From Nocardia cyriacigeorgica (lineage in GTDB: Bacteria > Actinomycetota > Actinomycetes > Mycobacteriales > Mycobacteriaceae), in assembly GCF_010858045.1 (NCBI RefSeq), contig NZ_JAAGVC010000044.1, forward strand, positions 1 through 47,805: a stretch of DNA of 47,805 nt, given 5' to 3'. Of this stretch, positions 16,231-23,517 are shown one piece after another. How positions within the stretch are numbered: the first letter of the stretch is position 1; every line of letters starts with the position of its first letter. Under the pieces are notes generated by a model that saw nothing but the letters and a program-made list of their open reading frames with translations, was not told where the DNA came from and did no database searches. The translations under genes were made by a program, and so were the position numbers.

Positions 16231-16989
16231 ATGCCGGAGACGATCAGCGCACCGACGACCGCCGAGCGGGTGCGCAGCGCATGTGCGCATGCCGAGTATT
16301 CGGTGCTGGCTCTGCCCGGCACCGATCCGATCCCCACCTCGGTGCATCATCTGCGCGAATGCGGCGACGCCGTGATCGCCGTGCCCCGCGACAGCGCCGC
16401 CGCGCATGCCGCCGCCTCCGGTGCCGCGGGCGCGCCGGCCGTCCTGGAACTCACCGACCACGCCCCACTACCGCTGCGGGAACCGGTACGCGCGCTGGTG
16501 TGGTTGCGCGGCTGGGTGCGGGCCGTGCCGACGCAGGCGCAGCGGGCGCTGGCCACCGAGGTCGCGAAGGAGAACCCCGATCCGGGCCTGCTCGACGTCG
16601 GCCACACCGCCACCCTGTTGCGTCTGGTGATCAACTCGGCCGTGGTCGCCGATGCCACCGGCGCGGAATCGGTGTGCGTCGAGGATCTGCGGCTGGCCAG
16701 GCCCGACCCGTTCTGCTCGATGGAATCGGCCTGGCTGCAACATATGGAGGCCGACCACGCCGACGTCATCGCGCAACTGGCCCGGCATCTGCCGCCCCGC
16801 CTGCAGCGCGGCACTGTGCATCCGCTCGCTATCGACCGATACGGACTCACCCTGCGGGTAGAAGGCGAGGACGGCGACCACGACGTCCGCCTGCCCTTCG
16901 CCTCGCCCGCCGACGACGTCGAATCGCTGAGCCGCGCAGTGCGGTTGCTGGCAGGCTGCCCCTTCCTGAACGGACTGCGCCGGATCTGA
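16231..16989 (+). CDS. DUF2470 domain protein, iron-regulated (Rv3839-like)
   Basis: 252 residues. The start is ATG 16231 behind GTGGAGG; the frame is open upstream but would begin inside the IdeR-box region. The N-terminal part (1-150) resembles the split-barrel fold of HugZ-type heme proteins. The C-terminal DUF2470 domain (about 170-250) shows HMEADHADVI and a conserved YGLTLRV strand. Homologues bind or degrade heme, so a heme- or iron-use role under iron limitation fits the IdeR box, but this is inference. It corresponds to Rv3839, which lies near bfrB as here. Confidence 0.85.
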   Translation: MPETISAPTTAERVRSACAHAEYSVLALPGTDPIPTSVHHLRECGDAVIAVPRDSAAAHAAASGAAGAPAVLELTDHAPLPLREPVRALVWLRGWVRAVPTQAQRALATEVAKENPDPGLLDVGHTATLLRLVINSAVVADATGAESVCVEDLRLARPDPFCSMESAWLQHMEADHADVIAQLARHLPPRLQRGTVHPLAIDRYGLTLRVEGEDGDHDVRLPFASPADDVESLSRAVRLLAGCPFLNGLRRI

Positions 16990-17021
16990 TTCCCGCGCCC
17001 GGGGGCAATAGATTCGGCTGC

Positions 17022-17810
17022 ATGCGCGATGACCTCGGCCGGGCGGAAACCGGTGAGCCGACCGATCGGGAACGGGCGGGTATTCGGCTCGAGATCCTGG
17101 TGGTGCTCGGCGTCACCTTCGGACTGAGCGGCCTCAATGCCGCCCTGTCGCTGGTGGAGAGCGCGCTCGCACCGGGCGGTGTGGATGAGCAGACCGTCGC
17201 GCTCAATGCCTCGCGCTCGGCGCAGTCGACCATCGACCTGCTGTTCCAGCTGCTCGGCGTGCTGCGATTGACGGCGTGGGCCGGGCTCGGGCTCTACCTG
17301 CTCTGGCGCAGCGGTATCGGCCCGCGCGCCATCGGCCTCGCTCGGGCGCGCTGGCGCCCGGACTGGCTGCACGGACTCGTGCTCGCGGCCGTGATCGGGC
17401 TGCCGGGGCTCGCGCTGTACCTGATCGCGCACGCGGCGGGCGTCAGCGTGACGATCGTGCCCAGCGCCCTCGACGAGCACTGGTGGCGGCTGCCCGCCCT
17501 GATTCTGTCGGCCTGCGCCAACTCCGCCGCCGAAGAGATCATTGTCGTTGCCTACTTGATCACCCGGCTGCGTGCACTGGGTTGGTCGGACAACCGTTCC
17601 CTGCTCGCCTCGGCGCTGCTGCGCGGCAGCTACCACCTCTACCAGGGCCTCGGCGGCGGACTCGGCAATATCGTCATGGGCCTGATCTTCGGCCGCTACT
17701 GGCAGCGCACCGGCCGCCTCTGGCCACTGGTCATCGCACACGCGTTGATCGACGCGGTCGCCTATATCGGCTACACCGTGCTCCGCGACCGGGTCGTCTG
17801 GCTGCCGTGA
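17022..17810 (+). CDS. CPBP-family (Abi-like) membrane protein
   Basis: 262 residues and about seven membrane segments. The CPBP intramembrane-protease motifs are present: AAEEIIVVAY (motif 1, EE; the Arg of the EExxxR form is missing), RGSYHLYQG (motif 2 His) and HALIDAVAY (motif 3). Actinobacterial members often show this EE...RGSYH variant. The start is ATG 17022, 33 bp after the DUF2470 stop, so it may be read from the same iron-regulated promoter. Family members include CAAX-like proteases and uncharacterised immunity-type proteins; the substrate is unknown. A degenerate repeat array begins at its stop codon. Confidence 0.83.
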   Translation: MRDDLGRAETGEPTDRERAGIRLEILVVLGVTFGLSGLNAALSLVESALAPGGVDEQTVALNASRSAQSTIDLLFQLLGVLRLTAWAGLGLYLLWRSGIGPRAIGLARARWRPDWLHGLVLAAVIGLPGLALYLIAHAAGVSVTIVPSALDEHWWRLPALILSACANSAAEEIIVVAYLITRLRALGWSDNRSLLASALLRGSYHLYQGLGGGLGNIVMGLIFGRYWQRTGRLWPLVIAHALIDAVAYIGYTVLRDRVVWLP

Positions 17811-18250
17811 GCAGTCGACCGACGAACCGCGCGAAGCCGGTCGAGATCCGAAGACCGCAGTAGCGGTAACGACGCAAGGCACTCCGACTCTGGCCGCCGG
17901 CGATCGTGCACACCACAATCGATCTGCCCGCCATATCGCCCCGCGAGCAATCGGCCGGCTGCCGTGAACCGCGATACCGGCTGATCGCGCTGGACCAGCT
18001 CCGCACTGGGTTCGACTCGCGCCGGGCCAGGCCCAGAGAGGCGCCGTAACCGCGTCGAGCCGGTCAAGACCGGAAGACAGCATGAGCGGTAACCACGCAC
18101 GGCACTCAGCCGCTGGGCCGGCAATCGCCAACGCCATGGTCGACCCGGCCGCCCGTATCAGCGCCTGAGCAGGTCGGCTGGCCGGGCGTGAACAGCGATG
18201 GCGGTGGATCGCCGGGTCCGGTCGAGGTCGGAGGACGGTGGCGGGGCAGT
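17808..18250. repeat. Degenerate tandem repeat array in intergenic DNA
   Basis: The 528-bp gap between the CPBP gene and the LCP gene is mostly diverged repeats. Two units of about 155 bp begin at 17836 (GCCGGTCGAGATCCGAAGAC) and 18059 (GCCGGTCAAGACCGGAAGAC) and stay alignable through their tails near 17993 and 18212. A truncated third head starts at 18217, and a lone tail starts at the CPBP stop. Identity is roughly 70% by eye. Copy two contains CCGGTCAAGACCGG (a hairpin) and GTAACCACGCA, the inverse of the core of the repeat at 9.7 kb. Frames through it look non-coding. Confidence 0.7.
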
Positions 18251-18338
18251 GTCCGCGCCGGCCTGCCGGATCGGGCGCGGGCGTACCGGCGTGGCGTCGG
18301 GTAACAAACGGGGGCGGAGTGGGTAAGTAGAGTTCGAC

Positions 18339-20123
18339 ATGATGAACGGCGACGACCCACGGAGGCGCCGGGTCCCGCCGCAGGCGCCCGGTCGGCCTGG
18401 CGCGCGTCCGGCCGAACCGGGGATGCGTGGGCCATCCCCCGAACCCGGCAGGCCGCAAACACCCGGAGAGCGGGGCGGGTGGCAGCGGCCCGACCGGGGC
18501 TCACGCGGGGCGGGCGAACGCGGCGGCCATCCGGTCGGCGGGCCCGGCGCAATCCCGTCATCCGACCGCCCCGTATCCGGACGACCCGAACCCGAGCGCC
18601 CAGGCGCCGCACACCCCGGCCGTTCAGGAGCCGGGCGGCAGCAACCCGACCGCCCGGGCATCCCGCACCCCGATCGCCCTGGCTCCGATCGACTCGGTGC
18701 CGGGCAGGACGCTCGACGAGGTGCCCCGCGCAACCCCGGCGCTGCGGGCCCGCACGGCAATCGCCCGGGAGCCCACCCCGATCCCGAGGCAACCCGTCGT
18801 TACGACGCGGACCGACCAGGCGGCGCGTATCGCGGCGGACCGGCGCGGCACCCGGACGCCCGGCAGCCCGCCGAGCCGGTGATGCGCCGTCCCGAGGGAG
18901 CCCCCGGGCTGCGGAAAGACGGACCGAGCGGACCGCCACGCCATATCGAGCCGACACAGGTGCTGCACCGTGACGGCCGAGCGGAAGCGGCACCGCTGGC
19001 CTGGTCGCAGGTGCCCGAGGCGCCCGCCGAACAGCACCGCGCGGGCACCCATGCGCCGACGCAGCAACCCGTCCCGTTCCGCGAGGACGAACCCCCGCGC
19101 AGACGCCGCGATGTGCCCCCACCCCCGCCGAGCCGACCGCCACGCGGTGGCGGCCGGGCGCCACGCCCGCCGCGGCCCAAGCGCAAACGGCATCTCTTCC
19201 GGTGGTTCCTGGTCATGCTGGTGGTGTTCATGCTGCTGATCGTCACCGCGGTCATTCAGCTCGACCGCACCCTGCACCGGATCGACGCGCTCGCCGATTA
19301 CTCCGACCGGGTGGGCGACACGCCCGGCACCAACTGGCTGCTCGTCGGGTCCGACAGCCGGTCCGGGCTCACCGCCGATCAGGAGCAGGGCCTGGCCACC
19401 GGTGGCGAGGTGGGTCCGGAGCGCACCGACACGATCATCCTGGTGCATGTGCCGCCCTCGGGCCGCACCACATTGGTGAGCCTGCCGCGCGATTCCTACG
19501 TCAGCATCCCGGGCTACGGCCAGGACAAGCTCAACGCCTCCTTCGCATTCGGCGGTCCGCAACTGCTCGTGCAGTCGGTGGAGATCGCCACGGGGCTGCA
19601 CATCGACCACTACGCGCAGATCGGGTTCGCCGGATTCGCCGGAGTGGTCGACGCGCTCGGCGGGATCGATGTGTGCGTGCCGCAACCCATCGACGACCCG
19701 CTGGCCGGCATCAATCTGGCCGCGGGCTGCCAGACCCTCGACGGGCCGCAGGCGCTGGGTTTCGTGCGCACCCGCGCCACCGCGCTCGCCGATATCGACC
19801 GGATGAACAATCAGCGACTGTTCCTGTCCGCCTTGCTCGAACAGGCCACCAGCCCGAGCACGTTGGCCAATCCGTTCAAGCTGTGGCCGATGGCCCGCGA
19901 CACCGCGCGCTCGCTGACCGTCGACAACGGCGATCACATCTGGGATCTGGCGCGGCTGGGCTGGGCGCTGCGCGGCGACACGCTGGCGACGACGGTACCG
20001 ATCGGCGGATTCGGCGATACCTCCAGCGGCAATGTGGTGCTGTGGGACAAGGCCAACGCGAGCCGGTTCTTCGAGGCGCTGGCGACCGGGCAACCCGTTC
20101 CGGAGGATCTGCGCGGCGAGTAA
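18339..20123 (+). CDS. LCP (LytR-CpsA-Psr) family protein
   Basis: 594 residues. A very long Pro/Arg/Gly-rich cytoplasmic tail (1-280) precedes one membrane segment (about 285-308, WFLVMLVVFMLLIVTAVI). The extracytoplasmic LCP domain (about 325-500) follows, with NWLLVGSDSR, ERTDTIILVHV, SLPRDSYVSIPGYG, KLNASFAFGG and FVRTRA...DIDRMNNQ, including the Asp and Arg residues of the active site. LCP enzymes transfer lipid-linked glycopolymers, in this group arabinogalactan, to peptidoglycan. No separate LytR_C domain is seen. It starts at tandem ATG codons and ends 10 bp before the first ferritin gene, so the two are probably cotranscribed. Confidence 0.9.
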   Translation: MMNGDDPRRRRVPPQAPGRPGARPAEPGMRGPSPEPGRPQTPGERGGWQRPDRGSRGAGERGGHPVGGPGAIPSSDRPVSGRPEPERPGAAHPGRSGAGRQQPDRPGIPHPDRPGSDRLGAGQDARRGAPRNPGAAGPHGNRPGAHPDPEATRRYDADRPGGAYRGGPARHPDARQPAEPVMRRPEGAPGLRKDGPSGPPRHIEPTQVLHRDGRAEAAPLAWSQVPEAPAEQHRAGTHAPTQQPVPFREDEPPRRRRDVPPPPPSRPPRGGGRAPRPPRPKRKRHLFRWFLVMLVVFMLLIVTAVIQLDRTLHRIDALADYSDRVGDTPGTNWLLVGSDSRSGLTADQEQGLATGGEVGPERTDTIILVHVPPSGRTTLVSLPRDSYVSIPGYGQDKLNASFAFGGPQLLVQSVEIATGLHIDHYAQIGFAGFAGVVDALGGIDVCVPQPIDDPLAGINLAAGCQTLDGPQALGFVRTRATALADIDRMNNQRLFLSALLEQATSPSTLANPFKLWPMARDTARSLTVDNGDHIWDLARLGWALRGDTLATTVPIGGFGDTSSGNVVLWDKANASRFFEALATGQPVPEDLRGE

Positions 20124-20133
20124 CGTCGAGCAC

Positions 20134-20685
20134 ATGTCCGACCTCGACGCCGGCCGGTCGTTCCCGGCCCTGCTGCGCGATCAGATCCGTCACGGGTTCA
20201 CCGCGGGCCAGCAATATCTGGCCGCCGCGGTGTACTTCGAGGCGAACCGGCTGCCCCAGTTGGCCCGACATTGTTACGGCCGTTCCGACGAGCATCGCGG
20301 CCATGCGCTGCGCATGGTGCAGCATCTGCTCGACCGCGATCTGGAGGTCACCGTCGGCGGCCTGGACGAGGTGCGCCCGACCTTCGAATCACCGCACGCC
20401 GCAATCGCTTTCCTGCACGCCCGGGAGCAGAGGCTGACCGATCAGACGGTCGAGTGCGCCAAGGCCGCGCGCGCTTCGAACGACTACCTCGGCGAGCAGT
20501 TCATGCAGTGGTTCCTGGAGCAGCAACTCGACGAGGTGTCCGCCATGACGACGCTGCTGACGGTGCTCGAGCGCGCCGCGGGCAACCTGTTCGACGTGGA
20601 GGAATTCGCCGCGCGTGAACTGCCGACCACCGTCGCACCGGCGGGCAACTCCGCCCCCAAAATGGCTGGGACAGTACGCAACTAA
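20134..20685 (+). CDS. Ferritin-like protein with degraded ferroxidase centre
   Basis: 183 residues, clearly a paralogue of the adjacent BfrB (shared DQIRH, LPQLAR/K, GEQFMQWFL, NLFD-EEF). By my alignment, two ferroxidase ligands are lost. Gly21 replaces the Glu in DQIRHEF of BfrB, and His54 replaces the second Glu of the VEERNH motif (here SDEHRGH), while His57 and the Glu in AREQ remain. Catalytic iron oxidation is therefore doubtful. It could be a structural subunit of a mixed cage or a separate ferritin-like protein. The C-terminus has no glycine-rich tail. It follows the LCP gene by 10 bp without a clear ribosome binding site. Confidence 0.87.
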   Translation: MSDLDAGRSFPALLRDQIRHGFTAGQQYLAAAVYFEANRLPQLARHCYGRSDEHRGHALRMVQHLLDRDLEVTVGGLDEVRPTFESPHAAIAFLHAREQRLTDQTVECAKAARASNDYLGEQFMQWFLEQQLDEVSAMTTLLTVLERAAGNLFDVEEFAARELPTTVAPAGNSAPKMAGTVRN

Positions 20686-20704
20686 TTAGGAAACACTATC
20701 CTCA
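20686..20704. promoter_or_regulatory. Probable IdeR box upstream of bfrB (activator position)
   Basis: TTAGGAAACACTATCCTCA matches the IdeR consensus at 13 of 19 positions, with both outer half-sites (TTAGG and CCT.A) kept. It starts directly after the stop of the ferritin-like gene and lies 16 bp upstream of the predicted -35 of bfrB. That fits the IdeR-dependent activation known for mycobacterial bfrB. Confidence 0.6.
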
Positions 20705-20720
20705 ATAAGGGTCGACTTGG

Positions 20721-20749
20721 ATGACAAGGACGCTGACCAGCGATAACGT
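20721..20749 (+). promoter_or_regulatory. Predicted bfrB promoter, leaderless
   Basis: ATGACA (20721-20726, 5 of 6 to TTGACA), a 17-bp spacer and TAACGT (20744-20749, TANNNT type). The expected transcription start is at or next to the bfrB ATG at 20757, so the mRNA would be leaderless. This agrees with the lack of a Shine-Dalgarno site. Confidence 0.55.
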
Positions 20750-20756
20750 CTGTGTC

Positions 20757-21305
20757 ATGTCCAGCCATCCGGAAACTCCACGCAGCAAATTCCACAGCCT
20801 GCTCCACGATCAGATCCGGCATGAATTCAATGCCGAGCATCAATACATCGCGATTGCGGTTTGGTTCGACAACGCCGACCTGCCGCAGCTGGCAAAGCGC
20901 TTCTACGCCCAGGCCGTCGAAGAACGTAACCACGCGATGATGATCGTGCAGTACTTCCTCGACCGCGATATCAGCATCGAACTCGGTGGAGTCGACGCTG
21001 CTAAATCGCATTTCGAGAATGCCCGCGAACCCATCGCATTGGCACTGGCCCAGGAGAAGGCGGTCACCGACCAGATCATCCAGCTGGCCAGCACCGCTCG
21101 CGAAGAGGGCGATTACCTCGGCGAGCAGTTCATGCAGTGGTTCCTGAAGGAACAGGTCGAGGAGGTGGCCAATATGAACACTCTCCTCACCATCGCCGAT
21201 CGCGCCGGGTCGAACCTGTTCGATCTGGAGGAATTCATCGCCCGCGAAATGAGCGGCCCGAGCAACACTTCGGGTGCCCCGTCGGCCGCCGGCGGTTCGG
21301 TGTAA
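20757..21305 (+). CDS. bfrB: Ferritin BfrB
   Basis: 182 residues, a non-heme 24-mer-type ferritin that stores iron. The ferroxidase ligands are intact by alignment to the M. tuberculosis protein: Glu23 (DQIRHEF), Glu56 and His59 (VEERNHAM), a Glu in AQEKAVTDQ, and Gln and Glu in FMQWFLKEQVEEV. The C-terminus APSAAGGSV resembles the extended tail of mycobacterial BfrB. ATG 20757 fits the homologous N-terminus; an upstream in-frame ATG at 20721 overlaps the predicted -35. It is second in a tandem pair with the degenerate paralogue. Expression probably rises when iron is plentiful, through the IdeR box. Confidence 0.93.
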   Translation: MSSHPETPRSKFHSLLHDQIRHEFNAEHQYIAIAVWFDNADLPQLAKRFYAQAVEERNHAMMIVQYFLDRDISIELGGVDAAKSHFENAREPIALALAQEKAVTDQIIQLASTAREEGDYLGEQFMQWFLKEQVEEVANMNTLLTIADRAGSNLFDLEEFIAREMSGPSNTSGAPSAAGGSV

Positions 21306-21329
21306 TACGCCACCGCGCTATCGAGCGAT

Positions 21330-21367
21330 CGGCAGGCCGAGCACGTTGCGGCGTGCTCGGCCTGCCG
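21330..21367 (+). terminator. Strong hairpin terminator of bfrB
   Basis: A perfect 16-bp stem, CGGCAGGCCGAGCACG (21330-21345) with CGTGCTCGGCCTGCCG (21352-21367), and a 6-nt loop, 24 bp after the bfrB stop. It may also end the convergent small transcript. Confidence 0.85.
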
Positions 21368-21380
21368 AATTCCGCACTAC

Positions 21381-21443
21381 TCAGCCCGCGCTGGCGCTCA
21401 GGCTGCTGAGAAGCGTGGTCAGAAGCTCGAGAATGGCGTCCAT
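21381..21443 (-). CDS. Possible 20-residue small ORF near bfrB
   Basis: An ATG at 21443 opens 20 codons ending in TGA. The peptide starts MDAILELLTT and continues LLSSLSASAG, an amphipathic leucine- and serine-rich helix without a classical signal peptide. AGGAAAGTAGGG lies directly upstream, a good Shine-Dalgarno region. An IdeR-like palindrome sits 26 bp upstream of the ATG. I know of no named family. A short frame can occur by chance, but the ribosome binding site, the palindrome and placement between terminator and operator argue for expression. It could also be part of an iron-regulated small RNA. Confidence 0.4.
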   Translation of the reverse strand: MDAILELLTTLLSSLSASAG

Positions 21444-21468
21444 GATTTCCCTACTTTCCTCATCGGCC

Positions 21469-21489
21469 GGTGAGGTTTCCCTCACCTAC
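21469..21489. promoter_or_regulatory. Palindromic operator, IdeR-box-like
   Basis: GGTGAGG (21469-21475) and CCTCACC (21480-21486) form a perfect palindrome around TTTC. The 19-mer TGAGGTTTCCCTCACCTAC (21471-21489) agrees with the IdeR consensus at 13 of 19 positions, keeping AGGTT and ACCTA. As RNA it is also a hairpin, so it could be a 5' UTR stem instead. The rest of the gap (21490-21673) shows short inverted repeats but no gene I can support. Confidence 0.45.
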
Positions 21490-21673
21490 ACCATCTTTCG
21501 GTGATGCAGAGAACGTAACGGAGCCAAGATTAGAAAGGAGCGTTTTTCACAAAATTACTACGGTGGAATTTCGCCACCCCCGAACAGCGACGGCTCCGGG
21601 CCGGCCCGAGGCCGGACACCGAAGCCGTCTCACTGTTTTCGCGCGCCGACTCAGCGCGAACGACGCCGACGCG

Positions 21674-22594
21674 TCAACGCAGGGTGACCTGTCGCGAACG
21701 CAGGCCGTCGCGCGACCGCCGCTCCTCGGCCGACATCGGCGCGTCCGAGGCCAGCGCCTGCGCCAACCGCGCACCGAACTCGACTGCGGGCGCGGCCCAT
21801 TCGGCCGCGTGCCGCTCGGGATCCAGATCGAACACCGGCACCAGCAGCCCGTGGGTACGGAACGAGCCCGCGAACCGCGAACCCTCACCCAGATGCAGAC
21901 CACCCGAGGCGTGCAACCGGGCCAGCGCCAGCATCAGATCGTCTTCCGGCTCCGGGCGCACCCAGCGCAGATGCGCCTTCTCACCCGCGTCGACCCACCA
22001 GGCCGCGCCGATCGCGTCGGCACCGAGATCCAGCCGATCCGAGGGCATGATCGCCTGCTTGGCCTGCTCGATGGTCGCGGCCACCTGCGGATCGGGCTCC
22101 ACGCCTTCGGGCACCCACCAGTCGAAATCTTGATGCACTGTCAACTCGAGCGCGGCGCCCGGGTCGATGACGTCGGCCAGGGTGGGCCCACCTTCGACGC
22201 TCGCGGCGGCGGGCAGCGACTCACCCGGTTCCGCCGACTGGGTCCACAAGATCGCCGCGGCGAGATCGGCGGCCGGGTTCTCCCCCTCGGCCTGCACCTG
22301 CACCCCGACATAGCCGGTCGGCTCGTCACCCGCGCGCACCAGCGCGGCGACCGCACCGGGCAGCACCGTCGCGAGGATGACCGAACGTTCGGCCGCGGCG
22401 CCCGGCGATAGCTTCAGAGTCGCGGTCGCCGAGGGCACGAACTCGCGCAACGCGACGAGATCGCATTCGGCGGCCAAACCCTCGAACGGGCGCGTGACGG
22501 CGTTGGCGGCCTGTTCCAGCGCGGCTCGCCGCTCGGCGAGACGCTGCGCCCGGTTCCCGCCGGGCTTCGGACTGTTGCGCTTGCTCTTACCCAC
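21674..22594 (-). CDS. DUF5926 family protein
   Basis: 306 residues, conserved in actinobacteria. It has a basic N-terminus (GKSKRNSPKPGGNRAQRLAE), the family motif PFEGLAAECDLVALREFVPS and an acidic alpha/beta body with no membrane segment or signal peptide. The function is unknown to me. The start is GTG at 22594 with TAGTTT 8 nt upstream and no Shine-Dalgarno site, so the mRNA is possibly leaderless. It lies downstream of glpQ1 on the same strand but is separated by 155 bp containing a repeat hairpin. Confidence 0.8.
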   Translation of the reverse strand: MGKSKRNSPKPGGNRAQRLAERRAALEQAANAVTRPFEGLAAECDLVALREFVPSATATLKLSPGAAAERSVILATVLPGAVAALVRAGDEPTGYVGVQVQAEGENPAADLAAAILWTQSAEPGESLPAAASVEGGPTLADVIDPGAALELTVHQDFDWWVPEGVEPDPQVAATIEQAKQAIMPSDRLDLGADAIGAAWWVDAGEKAHLRWVRPEPEDDLMLALARLHASGGLHLGEGSRFAGSFRTHGLLVPVFDLDPERHAAEWAAPAVEFGARLAQALASDAPMSAEERRSRDGLRSRQVTLR

Positions 22595-22697
22595 GGCTGG
22601 TCAAACTACACCGGTCAGGGCCGCCCGCTCCGCGCGCCACGCTCTCGGCTCGGCAGTCGCCATCGACCGGCTCAGGCGGTGTCGATCGGCGCCCGAG

Positions 22698-22737
22698 CCG
22701 GAGGCCCTGCGTGGTTACGCTCCGCTGCCGCCTCCGG
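22698..22737. repeat. Dispersed repeat hairpin, relative of the 9.7-kb repeat
   Basis: CCGGAGGC (22698-22705) and GCCTCCGG (22730-22737) form a perfect 8-bp stem. The 24-nt loop holds CCTGCGTGGTTACGC, the core also found three times at 9.65-9.82 kb; within it GCGT-GGTT-ACGC is a smaller hairpin. It lies between glpQ1 and the DUF5926 gene and could act as a terminator for glpQ1. Confidence 0.75.
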
Positions 22738-22749
22738 GTCTCGACCGGC

Positions 22750-23517
22750 TCAGGCGGTGGCCAGCAGTGCCTTGGTCCGCCCCGGATGGTTGGTCGCCAC
22801 CCAGCTGACGCCGAGATCGGCGCACAGCCGCACGTCTTCGGGATCGTCGACGGTCCAGCAGTAGGTGGCGCGGCCGGCGGCGGCGGCCTTGTCCACCAGA
22901 TCGGGGTGTTCACGCAGCGTCTTCACCGACGGGCCGACGGCGGTGGCGCCGACCGTGGTGGCCGCGCTGCCGCCCAGATAGCGCGAGGATTCGCCGAGCA
23001 GCACGGTCGGCAGCAGCGGCGCGGCGCGGCGGATCCGCCAGACCGCGGTGGCCGCGAACGACATCACCACGGCCCTGGAGTGATCGGCCGAGGCCGGGGT
23101 CGCGATGCCGAAGCGCTGCAATTCGGCCAGCAGCTTGTTCTCCACCAGCGCGCCGTAGCGCACCGGATGCTTGGTCTCGATGAACAGCTTGGTCGGGCGG
23201 CTGCGCCAATCGAGCACAAGGGCGATGAGCTCGGCCAGGGTGAGTACCGAGGCGGGTTCGCCTGCGGTGCCGAAGTCGAGGGCCTTCAACTCGTCCAGGG
23301 TGAGTTCACTGACCAGGCCGGTGCCCGAGGACGTCCGGTCGACGGTGCGGTCGTGCACACAGACCAGATGCCCGTCCCTGGTCAGCCGGACATCGCATTC
23401 GACGCCGTCGGCGCCCTCCTGCAGGGCCAGCTCGTAGGCGGCGAGGGTGTGCTCGGGGCGTTCGGCGGACGCGCCGCGATGGGCGACGACGAATGGTGCG
23501 CGATTGGGCTGGCTCAC
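22750..23517 (-). CDS. glpQ1: Glycerophosphodiester phosphodiesterase (Rv3842c-like)
   Basis: 255 residues, cytoplasmic (no signal peptide). It hydrolyses glycerophosphodiesters to glycerol-3-phosphate and an alcohol. The TIM-barrel motifs are VAHRGASAERPEHT, the metal pair in DGVECDVRLT, the catalytic His in VCVHDRTVDRTS, and LFIETKHP. The ATG at 23517 overlaps the stop of the upstream membrane protein gene (ATGA), so the two are translationally coupled. The position beside bfrB matches Rv3842c (glpQ1) of mycobacteria. Confidence 0.94.
   Translation of the reverse strand: MSQPNRAPFVVAHRGASAERPEHTLAAYELALQEGADGVECDVRLTRDGHLVCVHDRTVDRTSSGTGLVSELTLDELKALDFGTAGEPASVLTLAELIALVLDWRSRPTKLFIETKHPVRYGALVENKLLAELQRFGIATPASADHSRAVVMSFAATAVWRIRRAAPLLPTVLLGESSRYLGGSAATTVGATAVGPSVKTLREHPDLVDKAAAAGRATYCWTVDDPEDVRLCADLGVSWVATNHPGRTKALLATA

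Noticed and set aside
16347..18458. 703-codon minus-strand frame across the DUF2470 and CPBP genes
   Set aside because: It crosses two well-supported plus-strand genes and the repeat array and has no recognisable domain.
20920..20935. GTAACCACGC inside bfrB as a further repeat-core copy
   Set aside because: It lies in the conserved ERNHAM codons of the ferritin and lacks the flanking repeat sequence.
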